Program-made: the position numbers and the translations under genes | Shown: piece after piece, positions 34,649 through 43,270 of the stretch | Position numbering within the stretch: position 1 is the first letter of the stretch | Layout of the letters: every line of letters starts with the position of its first letter | The notes under the pieces: model-generated | What the model was told of the DNA's origin: nothing | Database searches by the model: none | Seen by the model: only the letters and a program-made list of their open reading frames with translations | DNA from: Lachnospiraceae bacterium MD335 | GTDB lineage: Bacteria; Bacillota; Clostridia; Lachnospirales; Lachnospiraceae | Length of the DNA: 48,976 nucleotides | Assembly: GCA_000403335.2 (NCBI GenBank) | Contig: KE159617.1 | Coordinates: forward strand, 334,712-383,687 | Reading direction: 5' to 3'

Positions 34649-36391
34649 ATGGCAATGAGAATTACCACAAAAATGATGCAGAATACATCCATCAGAAATC
34701 TGAATGTAAATAAAAGGTATCAGGAGAAGCTCACAAATCAGATGGCGACCGGAAAGAAGATTACACGTCCCTCTGATGATCCCGTAACGGCAATTCGTGC
34801 ATTGAAGCTCAATGCGTCACTTGACAAGATTGATCAGTATCATGACAGGAATGCGAAAGATGCACAAAGCTGGCTTGATTTGACGGATAAGGCTATTTCC
34901 ACGGTATTTACGGCACTCGGCGGAGAGAGCGGCATGCGTGAGTTAATTAATCAGGCAATTAATGAGTATCAGGATAATAAAGATATTGGAGCGACCGTTA
35001 AGCAGCTTTTAAGCCTTGCGCAGGAAATCTATTCTGTAGGAAATGCGGACAGTGCAGGCAGAAGTCTCTTTACGGGATATAGAACAGACCTTCCTTTGGC
35101 ATTTATCGCTGATAAAACAGAAAATTATAAAATTACGGAACAGTTCACAAATCTTGACATTAATAAAATGACTTATGTTGGATCAGGATGTTTAAAAGAA
35201 CTCAACGAGGGAAATTTCAATTCCAAAGATCCGAATACAGGCGATTATATAATGGATACCTCCGAGTATGATGTCACTACGAATGAGATTTACCGTTTCC
35301 GTCTTGCATATGAGAATACAGATGTTGTGAAGGAGCAGATGACGCAGACGGTAGATGCGAATGGCAGACCGCAGTTTGACCCCAACACGGGTGAACCGCT
35401 CATGGAGATTGTAAAAGACCCTAATGATCCGGCAAGAACACTTTATGAGCCTGACGTGAAGTTTGAATTCGGCGATTTTAACAGTGCAAACGGTACAACA
35501 ATCTACAGCATTAATCCGGTTTATGATGATTCGGTGCCGCCAAATAAGCTCTCAAAGGATATTCAATTCTTCTCAAGCGGTACGGAAGAGGCATACATGA
35601 CTGTGGTAAATGACCCGGATGCAGTTGTATATATTGCAAGTACGGGAGAGCTGCTTCTCGGAAAGAATGTAAAGCAGTCCGTATCGGAACTTACGCATGA
35701 TACGGAAATCCGCATCAGCTATGAGAAGACAAATTGGAAGAAAAATGACCTTGATCCGGTACACTATTTCTATACAGAACGCAAGCATGAAACACAGGAC
35801 CGCTGGTTAAAGTATAATGAGAACTTCCTTGCAGATCCTACGGCAAGCGGCAAGCAGATTATTGAATATGACATCGGAAACAATCAGACAATTCGGGTCA
35901 ATACGACAGCGGATGAGCTGTTTACGCATGACATTGGCAGAGATGTTGAAGAATTGAAAAGAATGGTTGATGATGAAAGCGTTATTAAGGATAATTTGAA
36001 CAAAGTTAAGGAGTTAATCGATTCAGGCAAGTATACAGGGGACGATTTAAAACAGCTTGAACTGCAAAAGGCGGCGCTTGAAAAGGCGGAAACCTACTCT
36101 AGAGATAAAGTGACATCACGTTTAAAAGAGCTTCTGACTGTTTTTGACGGATATATTGAAAATGTAAATACTGCAACAACTAACTGCGGTTCAAGGGGAA
36201 GCCGTCTGACGCTCATTCAGAATCGTTTAGGCACGCAGCAGACGAACTATAAGGAGCTTGTCAGCGAGAATGAGGATGCGGACTACGCTGAACTTACAGT
36301 GCAGCTTGGAAGCGTAAAAATGACTTACGAGGCAGCGCTTTCATCAATCAGCTATGTAATGCAGACCTCGTTGCTTGACTATATCAGATAA
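34649..36391 (+). CDS. flgL: Flagellar hook-associated protein 3 (FlgL), large
   Basis: A 580-aa FlgL, almost twice the usual length of about 300. The N-terminus MAMRITTKMMQNTSIRNLNV and GKKITRPSDDPVTAIRAL, and the C-terminal LTLIQNRLGTQQTNYKELVS and AALSSISYVMQTSLLDYI, are typical. The extra length lies in the middle (about 150-440), a region exposed on the outside in FlgL, rich in Asp/Pro/Thr/Tyr. FlgL joins the junction to the flagellin filament. Confidence 0.92.
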   Translation: MAMRITTKMMQNTSIRNLNVNKRYQEKLTNQMATGKKITRPSDDPVTAIRALKLNASLDKIDQYHDRNAKDAQSWLDLTDKAISTVFTALGGESGMRELINQAINEYQDNKDIGATVKQLLSLAQEIYSVGNADSAGRSLFTGYRTDLPLAFIADKTENYKITEQFTNLDINKMTYVGSGCLKELNEGNFNSKDPNTGDYIMDTSEYDVTTNEIYRFRLAYENTDVVKEQMTQTVDANGRPQFDPNTGEPLMEIVKDPNDPARTLYEPDVKFEFGDFNSANGTTIYSINPVYDDSVPPNKLSKDIQFFSSGTEEAYMTVVNDPDAVVYIASTGELLLGKNVKQSVSELTHDTEIRISYEKTNWKKNDLDPVHYFYTERKHETQDRWLKYNENFLADPTASGKQIIEYDIGNNQTIRVNTTADELFTHDIGRDVEELKRMVDDESVIKDNLNKVKELIDSGKYTGDDLKQLELQKAALEKAETYSRDKVTSRLKELLTVFDGYIENVNTATTNCGSRGSRLTLIQNRLGTQQTNYKELVSENEDADYAELTVQLGSVKMTYEAALSSISYVMQTSLLDYIR

Positions 36392-36414
36392 ATAGCATAA
36401 ATAGGGAGATTAAT

Positions 36415-36879
36415 ATGGTAGAAGTAAACACGAACGCATTTGGAAAGATTGCCATAGAGGATGACAAAATTATCCGCTTTGAGCATGGAATATTGGGCTT
36501 TCCCGACTTAAAAGACTTTACCCTGATTTTTAACCTTGAGAAGGGTTCAGAGTCTAGCATTAAGTGGCTCCAGTCGTTGGACGAACCGAACTTTGCAATG
36601 CCGGTAATGGACCCGAACCTTGTGGTGAACGAGTATATACCGATGTTTGACAGAGAGCTTTTGAAGCCGTTAGGAGAGGACCTTGTTCCGGAGAATCTGC
36701 TGATGTTGGTGACAGTGACTGTTCCAAAAGACATTACGCAGACAACCGTGAATCTAAAGGCGCCGATTATTGTAAATGTAGAGGAGCGTAAAGCGGTACA
36801 GCTCATCAGTGATGACGACGCATACAGCATCAAGTACGCAATCTATGACAAGCTAAAGGCAAAGAAGGCAGGTGAATAA
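36415..36879 (+). CDS. fliW: Flagellar assembly factor FliW
   Basis: A 154-aa protein with the FliW signatures IIRFEHGILGFPDLKDFTLI and MPVMDPNLVVNEYIP. In Bacillus subtilis FliW binds either flagellin or CsrA; when flagellin is exported, FliW sequesters CsrA and flagellin translation is relieved. It lies 2 bp upstream of csrA, the usual partner arrangement. Confidence 0.95.
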   Translation: MVEVNTNAFGKIAIEDDKIIRFEHGILGFPDLKDFTLIFNLEKGSESSIKWLQSLDEPNFAMPVMDPNLVVNEYIPMFDRELLKPLGEDLVPENLLMLVTVTVPKDITQTTVNLKAPIIVNVEERKAVQLISDDDAYSIKYAIYDKLKAKKAGE

Positions 36880-36881
36880 TT

Positions 36882-37100
36882 ATGTTGGCACTATCAAGAA
36901 AAAAAGGCGAGGCATTAATGATTAATAACGACATAGAGATCACGGTGCTCGACATAAAGGGAGAGCAGGTAAAAATCGGTATTTCAGCTCCGAAGCAGGT
37001 ACCGGTATACCGCAAAGAAGTATATCTGCAGATTCAGGAGGCAAATAAAGAGGCTGCGAATAATACGGCATCCGTAGAACAGCTTGCAAACTTATTTTAA
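36882..37100 (+). CDS. csrA: Carbon storage regulator CsrA
   Basis: A 72-aa RNA-binding dimer protein. RNA-contact residues Leu4, Arg6 (MLALSRKKGE) and Arg44 (VPVYRKEV) are kept, with the GISAPKQVPVYR segment. It blocks translation by binding GGA motifs in hairpin loops and near ribosome sites. Several leaders in this window show such motifs (40533-40546, 48601-48622, 48859-48878). It is coupled to fliW (2 bp) and ends the flgM transcription unit before a terminator. Confidence 0.96.
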   Translation: MLALSRKKGEALMINNDIEITVLDIKGEQVKIGISAPKQVPVYRKEVYLQIQEANKEAANNTASVEQLANLF

Positions 37101-37138
37101 TCTCCGTAAAAGCACAAAACGACTACAAAATATTACAG

Positions 37139-37170
37139 AAAATGTTTATAGACCCTATAAACATTTTTTG
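37139..37170 (+). terminator. Intrinsic terminator after csrA
   Basis: AAAATGTTTATAG (37139-37151) and CTATAAACATTTT (37155-37167) form a 13-bp stem with a 3-nt loop, followed by TTGTTTT. The right arm contains the -35 TAAA of the next SigD promoter. Confidence 0.85.
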
Positions 37171-37185
37171 TTTTATTACCGATAT
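37158..37185 (+). promoter_or_regulatory. SigD promoter of flaG-fliD-fliS-fliT
   Basis: TAAA (37158-37161), 16 bp, ACCGATAT (37178-37185). The -35 element lies within the right arm of the csrA terminator. Confidence 0.85.
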
Positions 37186-37246
37186 ACACTATAACTGAAC
37201 TTATAGAAATATGCATATATGCAAAGAAACATGGAGGTGAAAAAGC

Positions 37247-37711
37247 ATGTATATAGAAGCAATGAACAGCTCAGCGGCAGTGGGAGCGGCGGCTGGTACG
37301 TCTGCGGCAGTGTCCGTGAGCAGCGCGTCAAAGCCTGTGAGCACGGCAAAACCTGTAATACAGCCAGATGCAGACAATACAGTACGTGTGGAGACCACGG
37401 AGGGTGAAAACACACTGGTACAGGAAAATGGTAATCAGAGCTGCAAGACGAACAGGAATGATACGCGTACCGCGGAGGAAAAGAAATCTGCCGAGCATGA
37501 AAAAATTAAAAAGGCGATTGGAAAAATGAATGCCCAGCTGCCGAATTCGGAGGTAAAGTTCGGTATTCATGACAAGACTGACCGCGTGACAATCAAACTG
37601 ATAGACAGGGAGACAAAGGAAGTTATCAGGGAGTTTCCTCCCGAGAAGACGCTGGACATGATTGCGAAATGCATGGAGCTTGCAGGGGTGCTTATGGACG
37701 AAAAGCTCTAA
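37247..37711 (+). CDS. flaG: Flagellar protein FlaG
   Basis: A 154-aa protein. The low-complexity Ala/Ser/Val N-terminal half (1-60) leads to the typical FlaG C-terminus: FGIHDKTDRVTIKLIDRETK, EVIREFPPEKTLDMIAK and an end helix. FlaG affects filament length by an unclear mechanism and normally stands before fliD, as here. AGGAGGTG precedes the ATG. Confidence 0.92.
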   Translation: MYIEAMNSSAAVGAAAGTSAAVSVSSASKPVSTAKPVIQPDADNTVRVETTEGENTLVQENGNQSCKTNRNDTRTAEEKKSAEHEKIKKAIGKMNAQLPNSEVKFGIHDKTDRVTIKLIDRETKEVIREFPPEKTLDMIAKCMELAGVLMDEKL

Positions 37712-37757
37712 ACATATAAAAAACTATATTGAATAAAGAAAGGATTGGGATTGAATT

Positions 37758-39371
37758 ATGTCAGATAGAATGAGAATAACCGGTATGTATTCGGGAATGG
37801 ATACGGAGAGCATTATACAACAGCTTGTTGCAGCAAAGCAGACAAAGGTTGATGACCTTAAAAATGAACAGAAGAAGCTGGAATGGAAGCAGAATGCATG
37901 GCAGGATCTGAACACAAAGATTTATAATCTTTACAGCGGTACACTTTCAAAGCTGCGTATGAGCAGTTCATTTAAGTCAAAGAAAACAACTGTTTCAGAT
38001 ACGACAAAGGCGACGATTTCTGCGGGCTCTAATGCGGTAAACGGTACACAGACTTTAAAAATAAAGAATATCGCTAAGTCAGGATATTTAACAGGCGGGA
38101 AACTTGACCCCAATGCAAAATATGCCGGTACAACGAAACTTGCAGGCGTCAGCAAGGATTTAATAGGACAGAGCATCAGTGTTACGGCAAAGGTTACGCT
38201 TAAAAAAGGTGATAAATACCAGAATGCTGCAGGAGATACAATTATAGCCGAGGGCGGCGAAAATATAGACAAGACGACAGAGATTAAATTTACGGAAGAT
38301 ATGACCATTCAGGATTTTGTTGGAAAGCTGAATGAGGCGGGTGTAAATGCAAGCTTTGATGAAACACACCAGAGGTTCTATATTAGTTCGAAAGGAACCG
38401 GTACTGAGAATGAATTTACAATCAAGAATCTTCCGACTTCTCCTTCTGACGGTGCGCCGATGGGAAATGCGCTTGCTTTGCTGGGACTAGACACTTCCGT
38501 TGCAATGGCAGACGGTTCCAAGGCGACAAAGATTGCGGCTGAAGATGCAAAGATCGAATTGAATGGTGCGGAGTATGTATCAAGTTCAAATAATTTTATG
38601 ATAAATGGTTTGAATATCAGTGTACTTGGCAAGACAGCCGACGATGAAGAGATTACAATCAATACCGCAACGGATGTTGATGCTACATACAATGTAATTA
38701 AAGATTTCTTTGCAGAGTACAATGATTTGATTAATGAAATGGATAAGCTCTACAATGCCGACTCGGCAAGAAAGTATACGATGCTTTCGGCTGAAGATAA
38801 AGAGGCGATGACGGACGAAGAGGTTGAGACTTGGGAGAATACAATAAAAGGAGCTCTCTTACGTAAGGATTCGCAGCTGAGTTCGGTTATGAACGCGCTT
38901 ACCAATACAATGCTTGCCGGATGTGAAGTAAATGGAAAGAAACGGTATCTCTCGGAATTTGGTATTAAGACTTTAGGATACTTCAAGGCGAAAGACAATG
39001 AGCATCATGCTTATCATATTGACGGGGATCCGGATGATGAGAATGTGTCTGATGAAGAGGATCTTCTCAAGAAAGCATTGCGTGAGGATCCGGATGGAAC
39101 CGCAGATTTCTTTGCAGGACTGTGTAAAAATCTGTATGGCGCATTGGATAAGTCCATGAGTACGACGTCAGACTACAGCAGTATCTACAAGGTATATAAC
39201 GACAAGCAGATGAAGAAAGACTACGACAATTATACCAAGAAGATTAAGGAGGCTGAGAAGAAGCTCAGTGACTACGAAGACAGATGGTATGATAAATTTT
39301 CCAAGATGGAAACGGCGCTTTCTAAGCTTCAGTCAAATCAGAGCATCGTGTCAAGCATGCTTGGCAACTAA
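37758..39371 (+). CDS. fliD: Flagellar filament cap protein FliD (HAP2)
   Basis: A 537-aa cap protein. The N-terminus has RITGMYSGMDTESIIQQLVA and KKLEWKQNAWQDLNTKI, the FliD start. IKNIAKSGYLTGGKL and FTIKNLPTS follow in the middle domains, and the C-terminal coiled coil ends METALSKLQSNQSIVSSMLG. It guides flagellin folding at the filament tip. It lies upstream of the chaperones fliS and fliT. Confidence 0.94.
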   Translation: MSDRMRITGMYSGMDTESIIQQLVAAKQTKVDDLKNEQKKLEWKQNAWQDLNTKIYNLYSGTLSKLRMSSSFKSKKTTVSDTTKATISAGSNAVNGTQTLKIKNIAKSGYLTGGKLDPNAKYAGTTKLAGVSKDLIGQSISVTAKVTLKKGDKYQNAAGDTIIAEGGENIDKTTEIKFTEDMTIQDFVGKLNEAGVNASFDETHQRFYISSKGTGTENEFTIKNLPTSPSDGAPMGNALALLGLDTSVAMADGSKATKIAAEDAKIELNGAEYVSSSNNFMINGLNISVLGKTADDEEITINTATDVDATYNVIKDFFAEYNDLINEMDKLYNADSARKYTMLSAEDKEAMTDEEVETWENTIKGALLRKDSQLSSVMNALTNTMLAGCEVNGKKRYLSEFGIKTLGYFKAKDNEHHAYHIDGDPDDENVSDEEDLLKKALREDPDGTADFFAGLCKNLYGALDKSMSTTSDYSSIYKVYNDKQMKKDYDNYTKKIKEAEKKLSDYEDRWYDKFSKMETALSKLQSNQSIVSSMLGN

Positions 39372-39417
39372 TAAACAGACAGTATAGGGTGGAATATAAA
39401 GAAAGAGGGATTAGCGA

Positions 39418-39894
39418 ATGCTGAAACAAAACGGATATGCGCAATATCAAAATGCCAAAATTATGACCGCTTCTCCGGCAGAACTTACGCTTATGCTTTA
39501 TGAAGGCGCAATAAAATTTGGAAATATTGCAATTGTAGCGATGGAAAATAAAAATCCGGCAAAGGCACACGAGAATATTGTAAGGGTAGAAAACATTATA
39601 CAGAATTTCAGGGATACGTTGGATAAAAAATATCCGATATGGGAAGAATTCGAAAAGATTTACGTATATCTTCTCCGCAGATGTCATGAATGTAATATAG
39701 CGAAGGACCCTGAAATTATGGAGGAAGTGCTAAAGCACATTCGTTCCATGAGAGACAACTGGAAGGAAGTCATGAAGAAGGTCGCTTCCGATAAGTCAAA
39801 TCCTGCAGCACAGGCGAGAGTGGCAGGCGGACGTGGAAATACGGCAGGGTACACTGCATCAGCGGGGGCTGCAACAAAACTTTCAGGAGCTTAG
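39418..39894 (+). CDS. fliS: Flagellin chaperone FliS
   Basis: A 158-aa helical protein with the FliS start YAQYQNAKIMTASPAELTLM and LYEGAIKFGNIAI, then NIIQNFRDTLDKKYPIWEEF. It is longer than the usual 125-130 aa through a Gly/Ala-rich C-terminal tail (ARVAGGRGNTAGYTASAGAA). FliS binds the C-terminal D0 helices of flagellin before export, the very region that the 104-aa protein at 40595 resembles. Confidence 0.94.
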   Translation: MLKQNGYAQYQNAKIMTASPAELTLMLYEGAIKFGNIAIVAMENKNPAKAHENIVRVENIIQNFRDTLDKKYPIWEEFEKIYVYLLRRCHECNIAKDPEIMEEVLKHIRSMRDNWKEVMKKVASDKSNPAAQARVAGGRGNTAGYTASAGAATKLSGA

Positions 39895-39907
39895 AAAGGG
39901 ATTGGAT

Positions 39908-40384
39908 ATGACGGAAGACTATTTACAAATCATGATAGAAAGTCTCGAAAAGAAAATAGACGTATTGGATCAGGTACTTGAGCTGGATAAAAGGCAGATT
40001 GCGATTGCATTGGAACAGCCCTTTGACATGGAAAAATATGATAAGACAATGGATGAGAAGGGTGCCCTGATTGACGAGCTGAATAAACTTGATGACGGAT
40101 TTACAAGTACCTATGAACGTGTACGGGATGCAGTGCAGGCAGATCCGAAGGCATATGCTGATAAAGTGAAAAGAATGCAGGATTTGATACGCATGGCGGT
40201 AGATAAAAGCGTTGCAGTGGAAGCACAAGAACAGCGCGGGAAACAGGCAATGCAGTCTGCTGTAAATGCCAAGCGTAAAGAAATCAGAACCATTAAGGTC
40301 AGCAATGCGGCTGCGACACAATATTATAAAGCAATGAGCAGGATTAATGATGTAGATCCTCAGCTTATGGATAAAAAGAAATGA
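39908..40384 (+). CDS. fliT: FliT-like flagellar chaperone
   Basis: A 158-aa helical, charged protein (LQIMIESLEKKIDVLDQVLE) with coiled-coil character and no other motif. Position right after fliS fits FliT, the FliD chaperone, or a FlgN-type chaperone; sequence alone does not separate these. ATG 39908 is preferred because AAAGGGATTGG lies upstream, whereas a reading from 39833 overlaps fliS by 62 bp. Confidence 0.75.
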   Translation: MTEDYLQIMIESLEKKIDVLDQVLELDKRQIAIALEQPFDMEKYDKTMDEKGALIDELNKLDDGFTSTYERVRDAVQADPKAYADKVKRMQDLIRMAVDKSVAVEAQEQRGKQAMQSAVNAKRKEIRTIKVSNAAATQYYKAMSRINDVDPQLMDKKK

Positions 40385-40410
40385 ACCGCGTTGCCGGTTC
40401 ATTTCTTTTT
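40373..40410 (+). terminator. Terminator of the flaG-fliT unit
   Basis: AAAAAGAAATGAACCG (40373-40388) and CGGTTCATTTCTTTTT (40395-40410) form a 16-bp stem with a 6-nt loop and end in a T run. The left arm overlaps the stop codon of the fliT-like gene. Confidence 0.88.
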
Positions 40411-40478
40411 ATGCACACGGACACGGTAGCAGGGCTTTCCTGTGTTGTAGAAATTGTGCATACAATTACAAAAATATG

Positions 40479-40507
40479 TTGACATTTTCTGTCAACTACC
40501 GTATACT
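40479..40507 (+). promoter_or_regulatory. Strong SigA promoter with inverted repeat at -35
   Basis: TTGACA (40479-40484), 17 bp, TATACT (40502-40507). TTGACA is also the left arm of an inverted repeat with TGTCAA at 40490-40495, a possible operator. This housekeeping-type promoter stands out in a block otherwise driven by SigD. The start is expected near 40514. Confidence 0.85.
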
Positions 40508-40532
40508 AAACATATAAAAGAAGCTATTTATT

Positions 40533-40574
40533 CTACAGGGAAGTAGCTGCTTATTAGGTAACTATTAATAGCAG
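40533..40574 (+). promoter_or_regulatory. Leader hairpins with near-consensus CsrA site
   Basis: CTAC (40533-40536), loop AGGGAA, GTAG (40543-40546) forms a small hairpin presenting GGA. The run CTACAGGGAAGT matches the CsrA selection consensus RUACARGGAUGU at ten of twelve positions. A second stem follows at once: CTGCT-ATTA (40547-40556, one bulged T) with TAAT-AGCAG (40566-40574). The ribosome site AAGGGAG (40581-40587) lies after it and also contains GGA. Binding by CsrA is inferred. Confidence 0.6.
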
Positions 40575-40594
40575 ATTCAGAAGGGAGTATTGTT

Positions 40595-40909
40595 ATGTTA
40601 GTGAGCAACAATTTGGAAACAGGAAATGCTGCGTATGTGAGGCAGATGGAGCCTGCTGCGAGCAGAAAAGACAGTTCAAAGGAACAGAAAACACAGGAAA
40701 CGGAACAGGCAGCAGAGCTGACATTGTCAAGCCGTATTAAACAGATTGCAGAAGAAAATGTCCTGTCTGCAGGGAGCAGTATTTTAGACGTTTCGAAGGC
40801 GGAGGACATGATCCGTCAGGCAAATTTAAATATTTTGAATGAGGCAGATGATGCCGTGAAAGTTCAGTCGGGACAGACATCGGCAGCAGTTATGGAGTTG
40901 TTGAAATAG
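40595..40909 (+). CDS. Small flagellin C-terminal-helix-like protein, 104 aa
   Basis: I know no family for this protein. Its last 44 residues align without gaps to the C-terminal 44 residues of the flagellin at 40986, with 15 identities including NLNIL and the final LL. They match the D0 helix segment (DMIRQANLNILNEADDAV against KEMVQYSNLNILGQAGQS). The first 45 residues are polar and look unstructured, and no N-terminal flagellin domain exists, so it cannot build filament alone. FliS, and by some accounts FliW, bind this end of flagellin, so it could act as a decoy or sensor (inference). It has its own SigA promoter, a structured leader and a terminator. Confidence 0.8.
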   Translation: MLVSNNLETGNAAYVRQMEPAASRKDSSKEQKTQETEQAAELTLSSRIKQIAEENVLSAGSSILDVSKAEDMIRQANLNILNEADDAVKVQSGQTSAAVMELLK

Positions 40910-40920
40910 GAACTTTTATA

Positions 40921-40956
40921 AAATAAAAACGAGATGTGCAGTCTCGTTTTTATTTT
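40921..40956. terminator. Bidirectional terminator between the small gene and inverted flagellin
   Basis: AAATAAAAACGAGA (40921-40934) and TCTCGTTTTTATTT (40942-40955) form a 14-bp stem with a 7-nt loop and A/T-rich flanks. Confidence 0.88.
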
Positions 40957-40985
40957 GCTATGAGAAAGGAAAGCAACGTGCATTT

Positions 40986-43223
40986 TTATCCAAGCAACGT
41001 TAATATCCCCTGATTCTTTTGATTCGCCTGGGCAAGCATGGACTGTCCTGCCTGTCCTAAGATATTGAGATTAGAGTACTGAACCATCTCTTTTGCCATA
41101 TCCGTATCACGGATCTGTGACTCTGCGGCCTGTGTGTTTTCTGCTGAATTTTTATCAATATTATAAGCATGCTCCATGCGGTTTTGGTATGCTCCAAATA
41201 AAGAGCGCTGGGCGCTTATCATTTCAAGTGCACTGCTGATTTCATCGATGGCAGCGAGTGCATTTTCCTCAGTGAGGACATTTGTATCTTCCAAACCAAG
41301 TGTTTTTAACCGCAGACAATCATAATCAAAATAGATTTTATCGGTTGTTTCGGAACCGCTATGAATATTGAGGTTAATATCCTCGACACTGTCTTGCGGC
41401 AAAAAATCATTTTTTAGCATACTTGATGCGTTGTGGTCGGACTTATAAACATAGGATGTATTTTTATTACCCATATTAAAATTAAGATCAAAAAGAGTAT
41501 TGTCATTAAATGCGGTGTTTAGCTTATCCAATATGGACCGTTCGGTATCATTTGAAGTTACTTCTAATTGAAACGTAAAGGAGCCCACAATATTGGATGT
41601 CAGATCATTACCGGCATTGTCTTTTCCGTATACATAAGGCGTATCTGCCGTAACATCAAAAGTAATATAAATATATCCGCCCTTATCAGATGCGCCCTTG
41701 TTTCCGGTAGCAGCGTTGTTTGTGATATTCTTTGATAAGAGGCCGTTATCACCGGTAAGCGTATGCATGACATCTCCCAAAGAGCCGTCTCCGACTGTTC
41801 TATGGATTGTTGAAGCATGCCAACGCTTTATGTCATATTTGCCGGTTTGCGGATTTCGTTCATAGGTGTAAGTGGGCGACCAGAACCGTCCGCCGTCATA
41901 GGTATCTTTATTCGCCGGATCGCCTGCATCGGTTCCTTCCCATGATACGGATGTAACACTAGACGGGGTTCTTTCCGGGACCGGATGGGCATCGGTGTCT
42001 TTTGAATAGTAGGAAACCTGTGAGGAGGTTGCTGTCAGGTTACCGAGTCCCGCCGATGTGAAGGCAAGCTGCCAATGCTCTGAGGAGTTGCGCGCAGCGT
42101 CCAAACTTGCCCCTGCATTTGGTATTTTTGTCATATTTCCGCCGGAAGCATTCTTCACAGGTTCGATAAATATATCCGAAGGCGTTTCGAAATCGTATCC
42201 GGAAGTGCCTTTATTTTTTGCAAGTACGGCGTCGGCATAAGCTGCCGCGTAAACAAAGGAATGCGAATAAACAGAAAGTCCGGCAGAATTCAGGGTTCCG
42301 TTTTCATCCTCAAATGTTGTAGAAGACCCTACATGGTAGCTCATAGTAGTTCCGTTAATCGCTTTTGCAATCTGCTCATTTGTTGCTCCGGTCACAACAC
42401 CGAGGGATATGCTAAAGTCGTACTTTGCGTCACCGTTTGCATCAAGGAGCTGCTTATCCGGATCCGTTATTGCGGTTCCATTACTGTCTTTATTCTCAAA
42501 ATAGTCACCAATATTAAACTGAAAATCATTCTCCCGGAGCGTATCCCAATCAATTGTTTTGGTTTTGTAAGTTGTGCCGTTATAAGCAGACCATGTCAGA
42601 TTTACACCGTCAGAATCCGCATGAATCATGTAAGAGCTGCTGCTGTTATAAAAATAATGATAATCGGTAACATTGCTTTGGCGAGGTGGGTTTGCCGGCA
42701 TTAATCCAAATGTCTCATTATTAATAACCAAATTTTGCGAATTCGGCGTGTTTACAGTTGTAGACTGTACAGACACCTGCCCGATTACTCCTTTATTTAT
42801 AATAATATCCTCTTTCCAAACCTGTTTCTCATTAAAAGAAGTCGTAACAAAAATACGCTCCATTTCCGCCTTGAGCTGTTGTACTTCACTATTGATATGT
42901 GCCCGGTCTGTTTCTGAATTTGTTCCATTAGCAGCCTGCACGGAAAGCTCATTGATTCTTTGCAGCATATCGTGTACCTCATTCAATGCGCCGTCAGCTA
43001 CCTGCGCATAGCTGATTCCGTCTTCTATATTTTCAGCGGCTCTGTTCAAACCGCGTATCTGTTTTCGCATTTTTTCAGAAATGGATAATCCGGCAGCATT
43101 ATCGGCGCTGCGGTTTATGCTGTAACCTGATGACAGCTTTTCAGTGGAAGATGATAGTTTTTCAGATACAATTCCAAATTGTCGGTTGGCATTAATGGCT
43201 GGCATATTGTGCTGTATCACCAT
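40986..43223 (-). CDS. fliC: Flagellin, 745 aa, inverted orientation
   Basis: A large flagellin. The D0/D1 N-terminus is MVIQHNMPAINANRQFGI and LSSGYSINRSADNAAGL, with the TLR5-contact stretch LQRINELSVQAANGT. The C-terminus is IRDTDMAKEMVQYSNLNILG and ends GILTLLG. Residues about 150-610 form a large exposed variable part rich in Thr/Asn/Gly/Tyr. It is the only flagellin here on the minus strand and the most divergent of the three complete ones; it lacks the D1 cysteines of the other two. AAAGGAGG precedes the ATG. Confidence 0.95.
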   Translation of the reverse strand: MVIQHNMPAINANRQFGIVSEKLSSSTEKLSSGYSINRSADNAAGLSISEKMRKQIRGLNRAAENIEDGISYAQVADGALNEVHDMLQRINELSVQAANGTNSETDRAHINSEVQQLKAEMERIFVTTSFNEKQVWKEDIIINKGVIGQVSVQSTTVNTPNSQNLVINNETFGLMPANPPRQSNVTDYHYFYNSSSSYMIHADSDGVNLTWSAYNGTTYKTKTIDWDTLRENDFQFNIGDYFENKDSNGTAITDPDKQLLDANGDAKYDFSISLGVVTGATNEQIAKAINGTTMSYHVGSSTTFEDENGTLNSAGLSVYSHSFVYAAAYADAVLAKNKGTSGYDFETPSDIFIEPVKNASGGNMTKIPNAGASLDAARNSSEHWQLAFTSAGLGNLTATSSQVSYYSKDTDAHPVPERTPSSVTSVSWEGTDAGDPANKDTYDGGRFWSPTYTYERNPQTGKYDIKRWHASTIHRTVGDGSLGDVMHTLTGDNGLLSKNITNNAATGNKGASDKGGYIYITFDVTADTPYVYGKDNAGNDLTSNIVGSFTFQLEVTSNDTERSILDKLNTAFNDNTLFDLNFNMGNKNTSYVYKSDHNASSMLKNDFLPQDSVEDINLNIHSGSETTDKIYFDYDCLRLKTLGLEDTNVLTEENALAAIDEISSALEMISAQRSLFGAYQNRMEHAYNIDKNSAENTQAAESQIRDTDMAKEMVQYSNLNILGQAGQSMLAQANQKNQGILTLLG

Positions 43224-43270
43224 AATGTTTTCCTCCTTTAGTTTACAAAAATAATAAATACTCTATATTT

